64,000 nt of DNA, taken from assembly GCF_017377395.1 (NCBI RefSeq), contig NZ_CP061800.1:2108001-2172000 (forward strand), in the 5' to 3' direction. The notes beneath the pieces were generated by a model that saw only the letters and a list, made by a program, of their open reading frames with translations, had not been told where the DNA came from and did no database searches. This stretch comes from Desulfonema magnum (GTDB lineage Bacteria > Desulfobacterota > Desulfobacteria > Desulfobacterales > 4be13). Below are positions 46,328 through 56,552 of this stretch, in pieces. A program made the translations under genes and the position numbers. Each line of letters starts with the position of its first letter. Position 1 is the stretch's first letter.

Positions 46328-47704
46328 ATGGAAGTCAGAAAGGTCTTTTTAACAGAAGATGAAATGCCCCGCCAATGGTATAATATTCTTGCGGATATCA
46401 AGATGAATCCGCCGCTGGGACCGGATGGGAAACCCATTAACCCTGAAGACCTCGCGCCGGTTTTTCCGATGAATCTGATTGAGCAGGAAATGAGTACCGA
46501 AAGATGGACTGATATTCCCGAAGATGTGCTGAATGTTTTAAGCATATGGCGTCCGTCCCCTTTGGTGAGAGCAATTTCTTTTGAAAAGGCACTTGACACG
46601 CCCGCGAAAATTTATTTCAAAAATGAAAGCGTCAGTCCTCCTGGAAGCCACAAGGCCAACACTGCCGTGCCTCAGGCCTATTACAACAAGGTTTTCGGTA
46701 TCAAGCGGCTGACCACGGAAACCGGCGCGGGACAGTGGGGAAGCGCCCTGTCTTTTGCCTGCGGCCAGTTCGGAATAGAATGCAAGGTGTTTATGGTGAG
46801 GGTCAGTTTTGACCAGAAGCCCTATCGTAAATCCATGATGGAGGCCTGGGGCGGGAACTGTGTCGCAAGTCCCAGCACAGAAACCCAGACCGGTCGTGAT
46901 GTTCTGAAAGAGTCCCCGGATACTCCCGGAAGTCTTGGCATTGCCATCAGTGAGGCCATTGAGCAGGCTGTCGGCGATGAAAGCGGCCAGACCCGCTACG
47001 CGCTGGGAAGTGTTTTAAATCATGTGATGCTACATCAGACCATCATCGGCCTTGAGGCCAAAAAGCAGATGGATAAAATCGGGGAATATCCTGATATTAT
47101 CATCGGATGTGCCGGAGGGGGAAGCAATTTTGCAGGGCTGGCCTATCCTTATGTTTATGATAAGATAAATGGGAAAGATATTGCAATCTATCCTGTTGAA
47201 CCGACCGCGTGCCCCACACTGACAAGAGCGCCGTTTGCTTATGATCACGGGGATTCTGCAAAATACACCCCGCTTCTCCCCATGCACAGCCTCGGACATA
47301 CTTTTGTTCCCGCGCCGATCCATGCCGGAGGACTTCGATATCACGGGATGGCTCCTACGGTAAGCCAGTTGGCCGCGGAGGGGATCATTGAGCCTAAATC
47401 TGTTAATCAGTTGGCAGCATATGAGGCTGGTGTCCTTCTGGCCAGAACAGAGGGGATCATTCCTGCTCCGGAAACAAACCACGCATTGGCCTATGTTGTT
47501 GAAGAGGCAAGAAAAGCAAAGGAGGAGGGAAAGGAAAAAGTGATTCTTTTCACTTTTAGCGGACACGGCCTTATTGATCTTGCCGCATATGACAAATATT
47601 TCGCAGGTAAGCTTAATGACTATGTTTTAAGCGAGGAAGAAGAACATAAGTTTGAAACATGCTTTGAAAATAATCCAAAACCGGAACTTTTGAAAAGCTG
47701 TTGA
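46328..47704 (+). CDS. trpB: Tryptophan synthase beta chain, TrpB2 type
   Basis: 458 residues, longer than classical TrpB. The PLP lysine is in [19 protein letters not shown]; the phosphate-binding loop is [11 protein letters not shown]. The N-terminal extension ([20 protein letters not shown]) and the [15 protein letters not shown] block mark the TrpB2 group, which often stands apart from trpA and makes tryptophan from serine and indole. It is not beside other trp genes here. Start ATG 46328 with AGGAG. Confidence 0.93.
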   Translation: MEVRKVFLTEDEMPRQWYNILADIKMNPPLGPDGKPINPEDLAPVFPMNLIEQEMSTERWTDIPEDVLNVLSIWRPSPLVRAISFEKALDTPAKIYFKNESVSPPGSHKANTAVPQAYYNKVFGIKRLTTETGAGQWGSALSFACGQFGIECKVFMVRVSFDQKPYRKSMMEAWGGNCVASPSTETQTGRDVLKESPDTPGSLGIAISEAIEQAVGDESGQTRYALGSVLNHVMLHQTIIGLEAKKQMDKIGEYPDIIIGCAGGGSNFAGLAYPYVYDKINGKDIAIYPVEPTACPTLTRAPFAYDHGDSAKYTPLLPMHSLGHTFVPAPIHAGGLRYHGMAPTVSQLAAEGIIEPKSVNQLAAYEAGVLLARTEGIIPAPETNHALAYVVEEARKAKEEGKEKVILFTFSGHGLIDLAAYDKYFAGKLNDYVLSEEEEHKFETCFENNPKPELLKSC

Positions 47705-47780
47705 GAGAATTGAGAATTGAGAATTGAGAACTGAGAATTCTGATGCAATGTTTTTCAATTGTCAATTGAAGGCAGATGAA

Positions 47781-48050
47781 ATGGAAGAGAGCAAAGATCA
47801 TCTTGAACAACGCTGTCCCCGCCTGGGCGGACCTGTGTCATTTCAATATTGCATGAGTTGCGGCGATGACGGGCTGCCGTGTTTTAAAATTTTTGACTGC
47901 TGGTGGGAATATTTTGATGTTGTTGCGTATTTAAAGAAGAAATTGTCCGATGATGCGTTCAGCAGGCTTGTAAATTCAAAGCCAAAACCAAAGGTGGCAA
48001 GTCTTATTGAACTGATTCAACAGGTAAAAAGATCGAAGATTAAAGATTAA
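47781..48050 (+). CDS. Small cysteine-rich protein
   Basis: 89 residues from ATG 47781; the frame extends upstream but through heptamer repeat DNA. The centre CPRLGGPVSFQYCMSCGDDG then LPCFKIFDCWW has five cysteines, which suggests metal binding. A helical C-terminus follows (LKKKLSDDAFSRLV). I do not recognise a named family. It lies between trpB2 and an MBL-fold hydrolase. Confidence 0.65.
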   Translation: MEESKDHLEQRCPRLGGPVSFQYCMSCGDDGLPCFKIFDCWWEYFDVVAYLKKKLSDDAFSRLVNSKPKPKVASLIELIQQVKRSKIKD

Positions 48051-48088
48051 ACAGTGAAGATTGTGCGTTATGATTGGTAAAAAAAACT

Positions 48089-48195
48089 CTCGTTCCCAGG
48101 CTCTGCCTGGGAACGCATACCCCGAGGCTCTGCCTCGTGTATCATCGTCCGGCTGATGTGTTTTATGTAATGCCGCACGAGGCAGAGCCTCGGAG
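48089..48195. repeat. Palindromic repeat copies
   Basis: CGTTCCCAGGCTCTGCCTGG, then CCGAGGCTCTGCCTCG and an inverse CGAGGCAGAGCCTCGG: variants of the palindromes at 21.2-21.8 kb with different sequence but the same paired design. Confidence 0.6.
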
Positions 48196-48244
48196 TAGTT
48201 GTGTATTCTGATCATCTGTTGCCAGTCTTTTGAAGGAGAATATT

Positions 48245-48865
48245 TTGATTATTAAAGTCTTAGAAGTCGGGCCGATTATGGCAAACTGTTATATCCTGGG
48301 TTGTGAAGAAACCAAAGAATGCGCGGTGATTGATCCGGGAGATGAAACCGACAGAATCCTGCTGGCCCTTGCGGAATCAGCGTTAAAGGTAAAGTATATT
48401 TTAAACACCCATGGTCATTTTGACCATGTGGGCGGCAACAAAAAGATGAAGGATGCGACCGGTGCCGATATCCTGATACATCCGCTTGACGCGCCCATGC
48501 TGAACAGCTTGTCAGCTTCTGCCGCGAACTGGGGATTTTCAGCAGATGATTCACCCGCGCCTGACCGGACCATAGAGGACGGTGATACTATTTCCTTTGG
48601 AAATATCACGTTAAAAGTGCTTCATACGCCGGGACATACTCCGGGCGGCGTTTCTTTTTATACCAACGGAAACATTTTTGCGGGAGATACGCTTTTCCAA
48701 GGTTCAATCGGACGCACAGATTTTCCGGGCGGAGATTATGAGACGCTGATATCCGGTGTAAGGAACAAACTTTTTGTTTTGGAAGATGATGTGAATGTTT
48801 TTCCCGGACACGGACCCGCCACCACCATTGGCAGGGAAAAGCGTTTTAATCCTTTCTTTCGTTAA
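48245..48865 (+). CDS. MBL-fold metal-dependent hydrolase (glyoxalase II-like)
   Basis: 206 residues from TTG 48245 with AAGGAG upstream; the TTG at 48230 overlaps that site. Metal ligands: NTHGHFDHVGG, TPGHTPGG, FAGDTLFQGSIGRTDFPGG and PGHGPAT. Compact family of GloB-like hydrolases acting on thioesters or related substrates; the substrate is unknown. A terminator lies about 250 bp downstream. Confidence 0.9.
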   Translation: MIIKVLEVGPIMANCYILGCEETKECAVIDPGDETDRILLALAESALKVKYILNTHGHFDHVGGNKKMKDATGADILIHPLDAPMLNSLSASAANWGFSADDSPAPDRTIEDGDTISFGNITLKVLHTPGHTPGGVSFYTNGNIFAGDTLFQGSIGRTDFPGGDYETLISGVRNKLFVLEDDVNVFPGHGPATTIGREKRFNPFFR

Positions 48866-48934
48866 ACTGCGCACCGGCGTTGCTTCTGTCCGCTCGATGA
48901 TCAAGTTTTCTGACCTGGTTCGGACAAAAAGCAT

Positions 48935-49030
48935 GTCATTCCTGCGAAAGCAGGAATCCACCGACAACCGGAGAACAGCCAGGCCCCTGTTCTGTCATTC
49001 CTGCTTTCGCAGGAATGACAAAAAAACTTG
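48935..49030. repeat. Inverted repeat of TCATTCCTGCGAAAGCAGGA type
   Basis: GTCATTCCTGCGAAAGCAGG at about 48938 and the related GTCATTCCTGCTTTCGCAGG near 48995. The same family occurs near 23425 and 51345. Confidence 0.6.
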
Positions 49031-49113
49031 ATCATTGAGTTTCAGGATGCAATGGATTTCAGGCTAAAATGTGAGGAAGTGTCAGATCACTGAAGACACC
49101 GGAGATATTCGTT

Positions 49114-49140
49114 CCGGCAATAAATTGCCGGGCTTTTTTT
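49114..49140 (+). terminator. Intrinsic terminator
   Basis: CCGGCAAT, loop AA, ATTGCCGG, then GC and seven T. A classical factor-independent terminator for rightward transcription from the MBL gene. Confidence 0.8.
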
Positions 49141-49217
49141 AGGGTATCCCTCCGGGACTGAAATTAATCCCCAAGTTATCAAATGCTCTCTGCTGAATGT
49201 AATCCCGGACACTTGAA

Positions 49218-50981
49218 TCATGATTTTGAAAGAACAGGCGAAGGCTCGCAGGAAACCCATTCAATTTCAGGAAGTTGCGATCTGATAACCTCGGACAGAG
49301 GCATATTCTTCTCCAGAGCAATGGCCGCGGCATTTTTCTCATAAAAACATTCAGGCTCATACGTCCAACCCTTTGCAAGCCGCCGATCTTCTTTCTTTAA
49401 AAGAATATAAATATATCTTCCGATCAGGGGAGCGATGAGCCTTGTTTTCCAGCCAAAAGCCCTGTAAATATCCCGGAGAAGAGAATCCAGCTTCTTTATA
49501 ATGGCCTCATTTCCCTGATACCATTTTCGCATTGCCCAGGCAGCCCCCGCATAAGTTGTCCGAAGGGACCTGACTTCCCATTCAAACCGGTCCCGGATAC
49601 ACTTGTCAGGATGGTCCTTATACCTTTCCCAGCCTTTCAGCATGGTTCTGAACAACCGGGCAAGACTGGGACCGTTGACCTCGAAATCCCGGGTAAAGGC
49701 ATTGATAAGAAATTGCTCTTCCTGGCCGTCATGAATATGCTTATGCCGAAAATTGAAGCGATACTGGCCGTGAGTGTCTGCCGGGGGAAATTCTGATTCA
49801 GGAAAAAGTGTCCCATCTTTTTTATGCTGCTCATACAACGGCGTGCCCGAATTCGGCGTGTATATCATAAACTGATGAAAATCCGTGTTGTGGCTGACGG
49901 CATACTCGATGACCCTGTCTATGTTTTCAGGCGTATGATTTTCCATGCCGATGATGGAGGAACCCAGCACCCGGATCCCATGAGACTGAAAAAACTTCAC
50001 CAGGGAATGGGTGTCAACCCCCCGGAGTTTCTTATACTGACTCTCCTCACCTTCCATTCCCATCCATACCCAGGAGATTCCCATTCTTACAAGCTGCTCA
50101 ATGTCATAAGACTGCAAGACCCGGGCAGAACTGAAAATCATCAGAGACCAGCTTTTGTTATTCTCCTCCATGAGTTCGAGCAGCCGGAGCGCTCTTTTCC
50201 GGTGAAGAAGAAAATTTTCGTCCATGGTAAAAAAAGACCGGACGTTAAGCTTTTTTTCCAACTGACACATCACATTAAAAAGCGCGTCACCGGTTTCATA
50301 AAAATTGATAAATTTGCCCTTCCCCCCGAACAAGGCCGAAGTGGAACAAAAATTACAGCCCACGGGACAGCCCACAGAAGGAAGCAGAATGGCCGCAGTG
50401 TTTCCGTTCCCGGGTTTGTCCGGAAGAGAATAGCCCATAATTCTGCCGCCAAACGCGGATTCCGCCAAAGGATGTCTTATGGGCGCATCCGCATCCTGTC
50501 CGAGAAACTTTCTGAACCATCTCACGCCTTCGCCTCTGACAATATGATCCGCGTCAATGATTTCATGAATATTGTCTTTATTGGTAACATGTCCGCCCAC
50601 AAGAATCGTTGCATTTGGCTGATGTTTTCGGATAAGCTCACACATTTTTTTCACTTTGCCCACATTGGGAATGATTGAGCTGATCCCCACAATATCGTAA
50701 GAATTTTGCTCAAGCTCCGCGATAAAACGGTCAAGTGATGGAAAATCCAAAACCGTGCAGGGTGCGTCAATATTGGACTGAAGCATCAGCAGCCCAAAGG
50801 AACGATGAAACATGCGAAGAGAAAAAGGTCCCTGAACACGCGTGACCTGGTTATGATAAAGCTCCATGGGATTGATTTCCCGGCTTCCGTATTCATCGTT
50901 CTGAGCATAAGGCCCGAAAACGCCGGACAGTAAAACTTTGGCCCGGGTTCCGAGGGGATGAACCGATTGTGTTGTATTCAT
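49218..50981 (-). CDS. B12-binding-domain radical SAM protein
   Basis: 587 residues from ATG 50981 with AGGAG. The N-terminal cobalamin-binding-type Rossmann domain (YDIVGISSIIPNVGKV; ATILVGGHVT; ADHIVRGEG) precedes the radical SAM domain with the cluster motif CPVGCNFC (three and two residues between cysteines) and FFTMDENFLLHRKRA. A long C-terminal helical domain follows. Such enzymes often methylate unactivated carbons or build lipids and pigments; the substrate here is unknown. It is a single-gene unit. Confidence 0.9.
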   Translation of the reverse strand: MNTTQSVHPLGTRAKVLLSGVFGPYAQNDEYGSREINPMELYHNQVTRVQGPFSLRMFHRSFGLLMLQSNIDAPCTVLDFPSLDRFIAELEQNSYDIVGISSIIPNVGKVKKMCELIRKHQPNATILVGGHVTNKDNIHEIIDADHIVRGEGVRWFRKFLGQDADAPIRHPLAESAFGGRIMGYSLPDKPGNGNTAAILLPSVGCPVGCNFCSTSALFGGKGKFINFYETGDALFNVMCQLEKKLNVRSFFTMDENFLLHRKRALRLLELMEENNKSWSLMIFSSARVLQSYDIEQLVRMGISWVWMGMEGEESQYKKLRGVDTHSLVKFFQSHGIRVLGSSIIGMENHTPENIDRVIEYAVSHNTDFHQFMIYTPNSGTPLYEQHKKDGTLFPESEFPPADTHGQYRFNFRHKHIHDGQEEQFLINAFTRDFEVNGPSLARLFRTMLKGWERYKDHPDKCIRDRFEWEVRSLRTTYAGAAWAMRKWYQGNEAIIKKLDSLLRDIYRAFGWKTRLIAPLIGRYIYILLKKEDRRLAKGWTYEPECFYEKNAAAIALEKNMPLSEVIRSQLPEIEWVSCEPSPVLSKS

Positions 50982-51105
50982 AGTACTTCTCCTATCTTTT
51001 TTTAGTGGTTTAGAATACGATGAATACAATTCTAATAGACACGGTTCGGGAAAGGCAAGCTTGTTCTTTGCTTTTACAAAAGTTTTACAAAGGGGGGGAG
51101 GGGGG

Positions 51106-51276
51106 CATATGCATCAGGCTAAGAATGCGGGACGGCTGCCGGACGGGGTTTGCAACCCCGTCCGAAACGTTTGCGGGCGGCGATCCGGAAAATATTCCGG
51201 ACGGGGTTGCAAACCCCGTCCGGCAAAATCAGAGTTAATAAAAACAGTAGGTTGTAATCTTAGCCTGATGCATATG
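51106..51276. mobile_element. Miniature element family A, copy A3 (171 bp)
   Basis: Ends CATATGCATCAGGCTAAGA and inverse. The inside is close to the reverse complement of A2. Flanks match at ten of 11 bases (GGGGAGGGGGG and GGGGAGGGGCG). Followed by four GGCGAGA heptamers at 51284-51312. Confidence 0.88.
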
Positions 51277-51453
51277 GGGGAGGGGCGAGAGGCGAGAGGC
51301 GAGAGGCGAGAGGAATTTTCCTGTTACTCGATGTTCAAGTTTTTTGTCATTCCAGCGAAAGCAGGAATCCGCAGCACGCGGAAACTTGATGTTCGTTGTT
51401 ACTGTGAGATTTGGAAGAAACGAAGTTTTTTTTTAAAACTTCGTTTCTGTCCG

Positions 51454-54400
51454 CTATTTCAAGTCTTCCTCTTCTTCTTCCAGTTTAAAAACAGATACCG
51501 ACTCATTCAACTTGTCGGACATTTCCGCAAGGCTTTTCATGGAGCTGGCTGTCTGCTGGCTTGCGGCTGAGGTCTGAGAACTGACTTTGCCCACGTCTTC
51601 CATTATGCCGGCAATGTTTTCCGAAGCTGCGGCCTGCTGTTTTGAAGCCATGGAAATAGACCGGATCAGGTCTCCGAGACGGGTTGTAACTGTCTCAATC
51701 TCCTGAAGCTTTTCATAAGCGCCGTCAGCCAGTTTGGAACCTTCGACAACTCGCTGGATACTCTCTTCCATACTGGTTCCGGCTTCGCTGATTTCACCTT
51801 GGATATTCTTTATCAGGGTGTCAATTTGTTTGGTCGCATTGGTGGAACGCTCGGCCAGTCGCTGCACCTCCTCTGCCACCACAGCGAAACCCCGCCCGGC
51901 ATCGCCTGCCATGGCGGCCTGAATGGAAGCGTTCAGGGCAAGGATGGAGGTACGGTCCGCAATATCATTGATCAGCTGAACAATGTTTCCGATTTCCTGG
52001 GAACTCTCTCCCAGACGCTTGATTGCCCTGGCTGTCTCCTGCACATGATCCCGAATGGATTCCATGGCTCCGTTGGTATCCCGAACCGCCCTGGCTCCGT
52101 CCTTGGCATGTGCTGTCGAGTCTTCCGACACCACCGCACACTGACCCGCATTTTCAGCAACCTGCTGGATGGAAAGTGCCATTTCATTAATGGCCTCAAT
52201 GGCTCCGGCCATCCGCGCCGCCTGCATCTCGCTTGTTTCAGCAAGATTTTCAGTTGAATCACTGACATATTTGGAAGTGGCGCTGACCTGAAGGGTGACA
52301 TCTTTAACATTCCGAACCACATGACCGATCTGTTCTGCCATATCATTGAATGAATCGGCAATGGCACCGGTAAAATCCTCAGTCACCTCGGCCCGTTTGG
52401 TCAGATCCCCGTGAGCCAGTTCACTGATCTCCGTCAGAAGTTTCATAACCGAGGCCTGCATGGCATCACGTTCCTCGCTTGTCTGCACAAGCGAAACAAG
52501 ATTATCAAGCATGGCGTTAAGAGAAAAAGCCATGGTTCCCAGCTCGTCCTGGGTGACAACAGGGGTACGAGCTTTAAAATTACCAATGCCGATTTCTCCG
52601 AAAAGTGCCATAATATGGTTCACCTGGGTGGTGAGACCCTCTGAAAGAATGAATGCGCCTGTTATTACTGTGACGGCAGCGCCCGCGAACAGGAAGATGC
52701 TGATCCACAGCATCCAAGTTACCGGTCTGTTCACTTCTGAATAGTCAAACTGGGCAATTACCGCCCATTTAATTCCTTTGGGGTTTACTTTGGAAGGCGG
52801 CGAAACTAGGATGGATGACCAGGCACTTAACACCTCCGTCCCCCGGTAGTCATAAATGATATCAATCCCTTTTTTTCCGTTCAGCGCATTTTTTGAGGCA
52901 TCTGTGTCAACTTTCTGAGCGGGATTCATGACAGAATCCTTCAGAAAAGAAGAATTGCTGCGAAACATTTTGTCTGCCCCGACGAGATAGGTCTCGCCAG
53001 TTTCTCCCAGTCCTGTGCGATCCAGCATCACTTTGTTGATTTGCTCAATTGACAATTGCGCGGCCAGAATAACTTGCGCCTCACCATCGTCGCCGATCAC
53101 GGGTATGGCAAGAAACGCCGCGGGTTCGTCCTTCCGGGGAGCATATTTTTTAAAGTCAGCCATTCCGAATGTTTTCTTTTCCAACACATCCGCCACCAGT
53201 CGGCCCAGATTGGAATCCTTATAGGGACCGGTCAGTATATTGCTTCGAAAATCCGGTCCTTTTTCAACACTGTAAAAAAGATAGCCATCCGGGTTGATCA
53301 TATAAAGATCATGATAACCGTATCTTTCCTTATATTTTCTGAGAAAGTCCTTATCTTTGCCCTCTTCTTTGGGGACAAAGGCTTCGGTCACATCTGTCTC
53401 CGCCATCATGGCCCATGTGACCCCCCGGATGTTCACAGGCATCCAGGAAGACAACGCGTATTCCCCCCGGTAGTCAATGACAACCCCCTGACCGGATATG
53501 CCTGTCAGCGCCTCGGATACTTCCTTTGTGTCCACCACAAACGCCGGATTCATGACCGTACTCTCTTTTTCATAAAGGGAGTCAGAACGGAAGAGCCTGT
53601 CCTCACCGACCAGATATGTTTCGCCGGTTTCCCCCATGCCAGTACGTTCCTGCATGATAGCATTGATCTGATCAATGGAAACCTGAACCATGACCACACC
53701 CGTTATCTGATCTTTTTCTTTTATGGGTGCGGAAATAAAAGCAGCAGGCACCCCGCCTGTAGGTGTATGTTCTCCGAAATCCTGAAACGTAAGTCCTTTC
53801 AGTCCGTTTTGGAAAGCCTCTCCTGCGGGACCGTCCTTCAGCTCACCGGTTTTCAAATTCTGTCCCATATCCGATTCCTGAGCCACGGTATAAAGAATAT
53901 CGCCCTGGGGAGAGACTAAAAACGTATCATAATACCCATAATTTTCAGTGAAATTGACAAGAAAAGCCCCATAAATCCGCTCCACATTCCGCCATTCTGA
54001 TCCGCCAACGGATCCCGCGGCTTTTTTAAAGGCCGCCATAGTTTCAGCCATGAGAGGCATTCGGGAGAGAATATCCACATTTTTCAGACGCTCGCTAAAA
54101 TAGTTCTCAATCAGCCCTTTTTTAAGCTGCTGTATGGATACAAGTTGTTTAAAAGCTTTGGAACGTAGGGTTTTTACTGATTCCATCAGGGCCTTCATGT
54201 CTTTATGGTGATCAGCAAAATGTTTTCTGATTGCATTGGCCTTGTTGCTTTCAAGAGTTTGCAAATTCTCGAAAGCCTTTTCCATCAGCGCTTTTTTTGA
54301 GTTATAATAAGCGAATCCTGCAAGGATAACAAGGGGAATAAGCCCCAGTATTATGAACCAGAACAATAACTTCTTACGAATGCTTTCTTTGATATTCCTG

Positions 54401-54471
54401 AATGCTCCCAGACTCGTCAGGTGTTTGAAAAATGCCTGTGTCCGGGTAAGAAAAATTTTTTTGCTTTCCAT
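51454..54471 (-). CDS. Methyl-accepting chemotaxis protein with two Cache-like sensor modules
   Basis: 1005 residues from ATG 54471 (AAAGGAG). A membrane segment near residues 38-58 (LLFWFIILGLIPLVILAG), then a very large periplasmic part with two similar Cache-type modules, each containing a QVSIDQIN or QLSIEQIN block and TGMGETGETYLVG/TGLGETGETYLVG. A second membrane segment, HAMP, and a cytoplasmic signalling domain with DIADRTSILALNASIQAAMA and GRGFAVVAEEVQRLAERS follow. It ends in EEEEEDLK with no CheR/CheB pentapeptide. It is the receptor of the adjacent chemosensory system. Confidence 0.93.
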   Translation of the reverse strand: MESKKIFLTRTQAFFKHLTSLGAFRNIKESIRKKLLFWFIILGLIPLVILAGFAYYNSKKALMEKAFENLQTLESNKANAIRKHFADHHKDMKALMESVKTLRSKAFKQLVSIQQLKKGLIENYFSERLKNVDILSRMPLMAETMAAFKKAAGSVGGSEWRNVERIYGAFLVNFTENYGYYDTFLVSPQGDILYTVAQESDMGQNLKTGELKDGPAGEAFQNGLKGLTFQDFGEHTPTGGVPAAFISAPIKEKDQITGVVMVQVSIDQINAIMQERTGMGETGETYLVGEDRLFRSDSLYEKESTVMNPAFVVDTKEVSEALTGISGQGVVIDYRGEYALSSWMPVNIRGVTWAMMAETDVTEAFVPKEEGKDKDFLRKYKERYGYHDLYMINPDGYLFYSVEKGPDFRSNILTGPYKDSNLGRLVADVLEKKTFGMADFKKYAPRKDEPAAFLAIPVIGDDGEAQVILAAQLSIEQINKVMLDRTGLGETGETYLVGADKMFRSNSSFLKDSVMNPAQKVDTDASKNALNGKKGIDIIYDYRGTEVLSAWSSILVSPPSKVNPKGIKWAVIAQFDYSEVNRPVTWMLWISIFLFAGAAVTVITGAFILSEGLTTQVNHIMALFGEIGIGNFKARTPVVTQDELGTMAFSLNAMLDNLVSLVQTSEERDAMQASVMKLLTEISELAHGDLTKRAEVTEDFTGAIADSFNDMAEQIGHVVRNVKDVTLQVSATSKYVSDSTENLAETSEMQAARMAGAIEAINEMALSIQQVAENAGQCAVVSEDSTAHAKDGARAVRDTNGAMESIRDHVQETARAIKRLGESSQEIGNIVQLINDIADRTSILALNASIQAAMAGDAGRGFAVVAEEVQRLAERSTNATKQIDTLIKNIQGEISEAGTSMEESIQRVVEGSKLADGAYEKLQEIETVTTRLGDLIRSISMASKQQAAASENIAGIMEDVGKVSSQTSAASQQTASSMKSLAEMSDKLNESVSVFKLEEEEEDLK

Positions 54472-54603
54472 AAAAAAACTCCTTTTTTTAGTCTTCAGGA
54501 ATCCGCTTTCAGTTTTCAGTCGGAACAGAAGTCCCGAGGCCGAAAACTGAAAGTCAAAAGCCAAAAGCTGATTCCTGAAGACTGATAAGTGACAGCAGAT
54601 GTA

Positions 54604-54969
54604 TCACAAAAATTTCGCGACATTGGCCAGCAGTTCGTTATTATCAAACGGTTTGGTCATATATTCATCCGCTCCCTGCTTCAGGCCCCAAAAGCGGTCG
54701 CTGTCCTGAGTTTTACTGGTCAGCATGATAATTTTGATATCCTGGGTGTCAGGAGAGGTTTTCAACTGCCGACACACCTGGAATCCGTTCTTTTTAGGCA
54801 GGATAATATCCAGAACCATGAGACGAGGATGTTCGGAAACGGCCTTTTCCAATGCTTCTTCCCCGTCAATGGCAGTGACAACTTTATACCCCTTGGTTTT
54901 CAGCAAGTCCTTAATCAGGCGCAAATTGGTAGGACTGTCCTCTACTATCAGAATTTTATCATCAGCCAT
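54604..54969 (-). CDS. Single-domain response regulator (CheY/PilG-like)
   Basis: 121 residues from ATG 54969 behind GAGGAGG. Receiver fold: ILIVEDSPTN acidic pair, LMVLDIILPKKNG with the phospho-acceptor Asp near residue 52, IIMLTSK and EYMTKPFD with the conserved Lys. No output domain, so it acts by protein contact, as PilG/PilH or CheY do. It lies immediately upstream of the chemoreceptor gene. Confidence 0.93.
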   Translation of the reverse strand: MADDKILIVEDSPTNLRLIKDLLKTKGYKVVTAIDGEEALEKAVSEHPRLMVLDIILPKKNGFQVCRQLKTSPDTQDIKIIMLTSKTQDSDRFWGLKQGADEYMTKPFDNNELLANVAKFL

Positions 54970-54983
54970 CTTTTTCCTCCTCT

Positions 54984-55105
54984 GTAACTTGAAACTTGAA
55001 ATTTGAAACTTGAAATTTGGACGGCAGCTTTTCATGTTTGCATATGTAACTGTTCCGAGTTTCGAGTTTCGAGTTTCGAATTTCAAATTTCAAATTTCGA
55101 ATTTC
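54984..55105. repeat. Heptamer repeat tracts upstream of the response regulator
   Basis: Short runs of GAAACTT/GAAATTT (54984-55020), then the opposite orientation GAGTTTC/AAATTTC (about 55055-55105). The period is seven bases. The tract lies 15 bases before the ribosome site and overlaps the end of the M16 gene. Confidence 0.7.
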
Positions 55106-56394
55106 AACAAATCTTTAATTGATGAAATGCTGTAATGGTCAGGGTTTCCCTCAGGCCCGACTACGGCAACAGCCCCCCGGGTGAGTGCATCTGTAAGCCC
55201 GTCATTAGCCAGATGCTGAAACGTCTGAATATCCACTGCGTCAATCTTCGTCAGAATTTCCTCAGCCGGGATGTGCCGCCCAAAATAGAATTCCTGGGTG
55301 GCCAGACGACTCATTCGGGTGTTGGTGTTTTCCGAGGCGATCATAAACTGTCCCCTGAGGTTCATTTTGGCTTTCCACAATTCTTCTTCGTCCGCGGGCT
55401 CCTCGCCGGAGATTAATTTCCACAGCTCAACCAAAGTCAGTCCCAGAACCTGCATGAGATATTCCGGTGTCGTGCTTCCTTCGATCATCAGAATTCCGTC
55501 ATCACGATAGGCATGATACTCGGAGCTGATATTATAAACCAGCCCGCGTTCCTCACGCATACGGCGAAAAAGCCGGGAACTGATTCCGCTGCCCAGGATG
55601 TTATTCAGAACATACAGTCCATATCGCCCCGGATAAGTGTAAGGATGCGTACGGATTCCCACGGAAAAATAAGTCTGGGAAACTGGTATATGTTCCATGA
55701 CTACCCCGTCCTGAAAGGCCAGTTTTTTATGCTGTCTGTCCGATGTCTCATCCTCTTTCACGGGGGGTAACATACGCCAGAAAGCATCCCGTACCTGGGC
55801 CACAAAATCCTCGTGCCGAACCTGACCCGCGGCAGCGATAATCAGACGGTCGGACAGATAATGTTCATGCACAAAATAAATCACATCTTCCCGTGTCAGG
55901 GTTCTGACGCTGTCCGGATGACCCGCCACCGACCGTCCGAGATGATGGCCGGACCATACAAAAGCCTTGAGAAGATCATGTACCCGCTCATCAGGTATGT
56001 CCCGTGCGGCGTCTGTCTCGCATAAGATAGCTCTTTTCTCCCGCTCCAGCGCCTCAGGCGGGAAGATCGAGTTGAGCAGAATATCACCCAGAAGGTCAAG
56101 GGCATAAGTACAATAATCATCCAGCACAGTGGCCGTATAGCAGGTGTAATCGCGGGTGGTAAAAGCACCTGTCTGTCCTCCTGCCGAATCTATCAGACGG
56201 GCAATTTGCATCGCGTTCCGGCTGCTGGTTCCCTGGAACATGGCATGTTCCGCCAAATGAGCGAGACCAGCTTGTTGTGGTGTTTCATCCCGGGGGCCAG
56301 CGTCTATCATGACCCCCACAGACACGGAGCGCACCGATTCCATTGTTTCTGTGATGATCCGTATGCCGTTCTCCAAAATTGTTTTTCTATACAT
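55090..56394 (-). CDS. M16 (insulinase/pitrilysin) family zinc peptidase
   Basis: 434 residues. The inverted zinc motif HLAEH lies in GLAHLAEHAMFQGT near residue 47, with the downstream Glu in REKRAILCETDAARD. The second, inactive-type half has GSGISSRLFRRMREERGLVY. Length fits single-chain bacterial PqqL/YmxG-like peptidases. It would degrade short peptides or process proteins. Its place between chemosensory genes on the same strand is unusual. The last codons (KDLLKFEI) run into heptamer repeats. Confidence 0.92.
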   Translation of the reverse strand: MYRKTILENGIRIITETMESVRSVSVGVMIDAGPRDETPQQAGLAHLAEHAMFQGTSSRNAMQIARLIDSAGGQTGAFTTRDYTCYTATVLDDYCTYALDLLGDILLNSIFPPEALEREKRAILCETDAARDIPDERVHDLLKAFVWSGHHLGRSVAGHPDSVRTLTREDVIYFVHEHYLSDRLIIAAAGQVRHEDFVAQVRDAFWRMLPPVKEDETSDRQHKKLAFQDGVVMEHIPVSQTYFSVGIRTHPYTYPGRYGLYVLNNILGSGISSRLFRRMREERGLVYNISSEYHAYRDDGILMIEGSTTPEYLMQVLGLTLVELWKLISGEEPADEEELWKAKMNLRGQFMIASENTNTRMSRLATQEFYFGRHIPAEEILTKIDAVDIQTFQHLANDGLTDALTRGAVAVVGPEGNPDHYSISSIKDLLKFEI

Positions 56395-56424
56395 AAAGAT
56401 TTCCTAATTTTAAACTGGAGAAAT

Positions 56425-56530
56425 TAAGTACCTAACCATAAGTTTTCAATATTTGCCCGGGAAGAAATCCGGGTTTTTTATCTGAAAATATTTTTATGAC
56501 CGGGGGCGAAAAAACCGGCTTTTTCATGAG
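56425..56530. repeat. Dispersed repeat family D, half copy
   Basis: Begins TAAGTACCTAACCATAAGTT, then carries ATCCGGGTTTTTT and AAAAAACCGGCTTTTTCATG. The other end is missing. Confidence 0.6.
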
Positions 56531-56552
56531 CGTTTATTTTGAGTCTGAAGCA

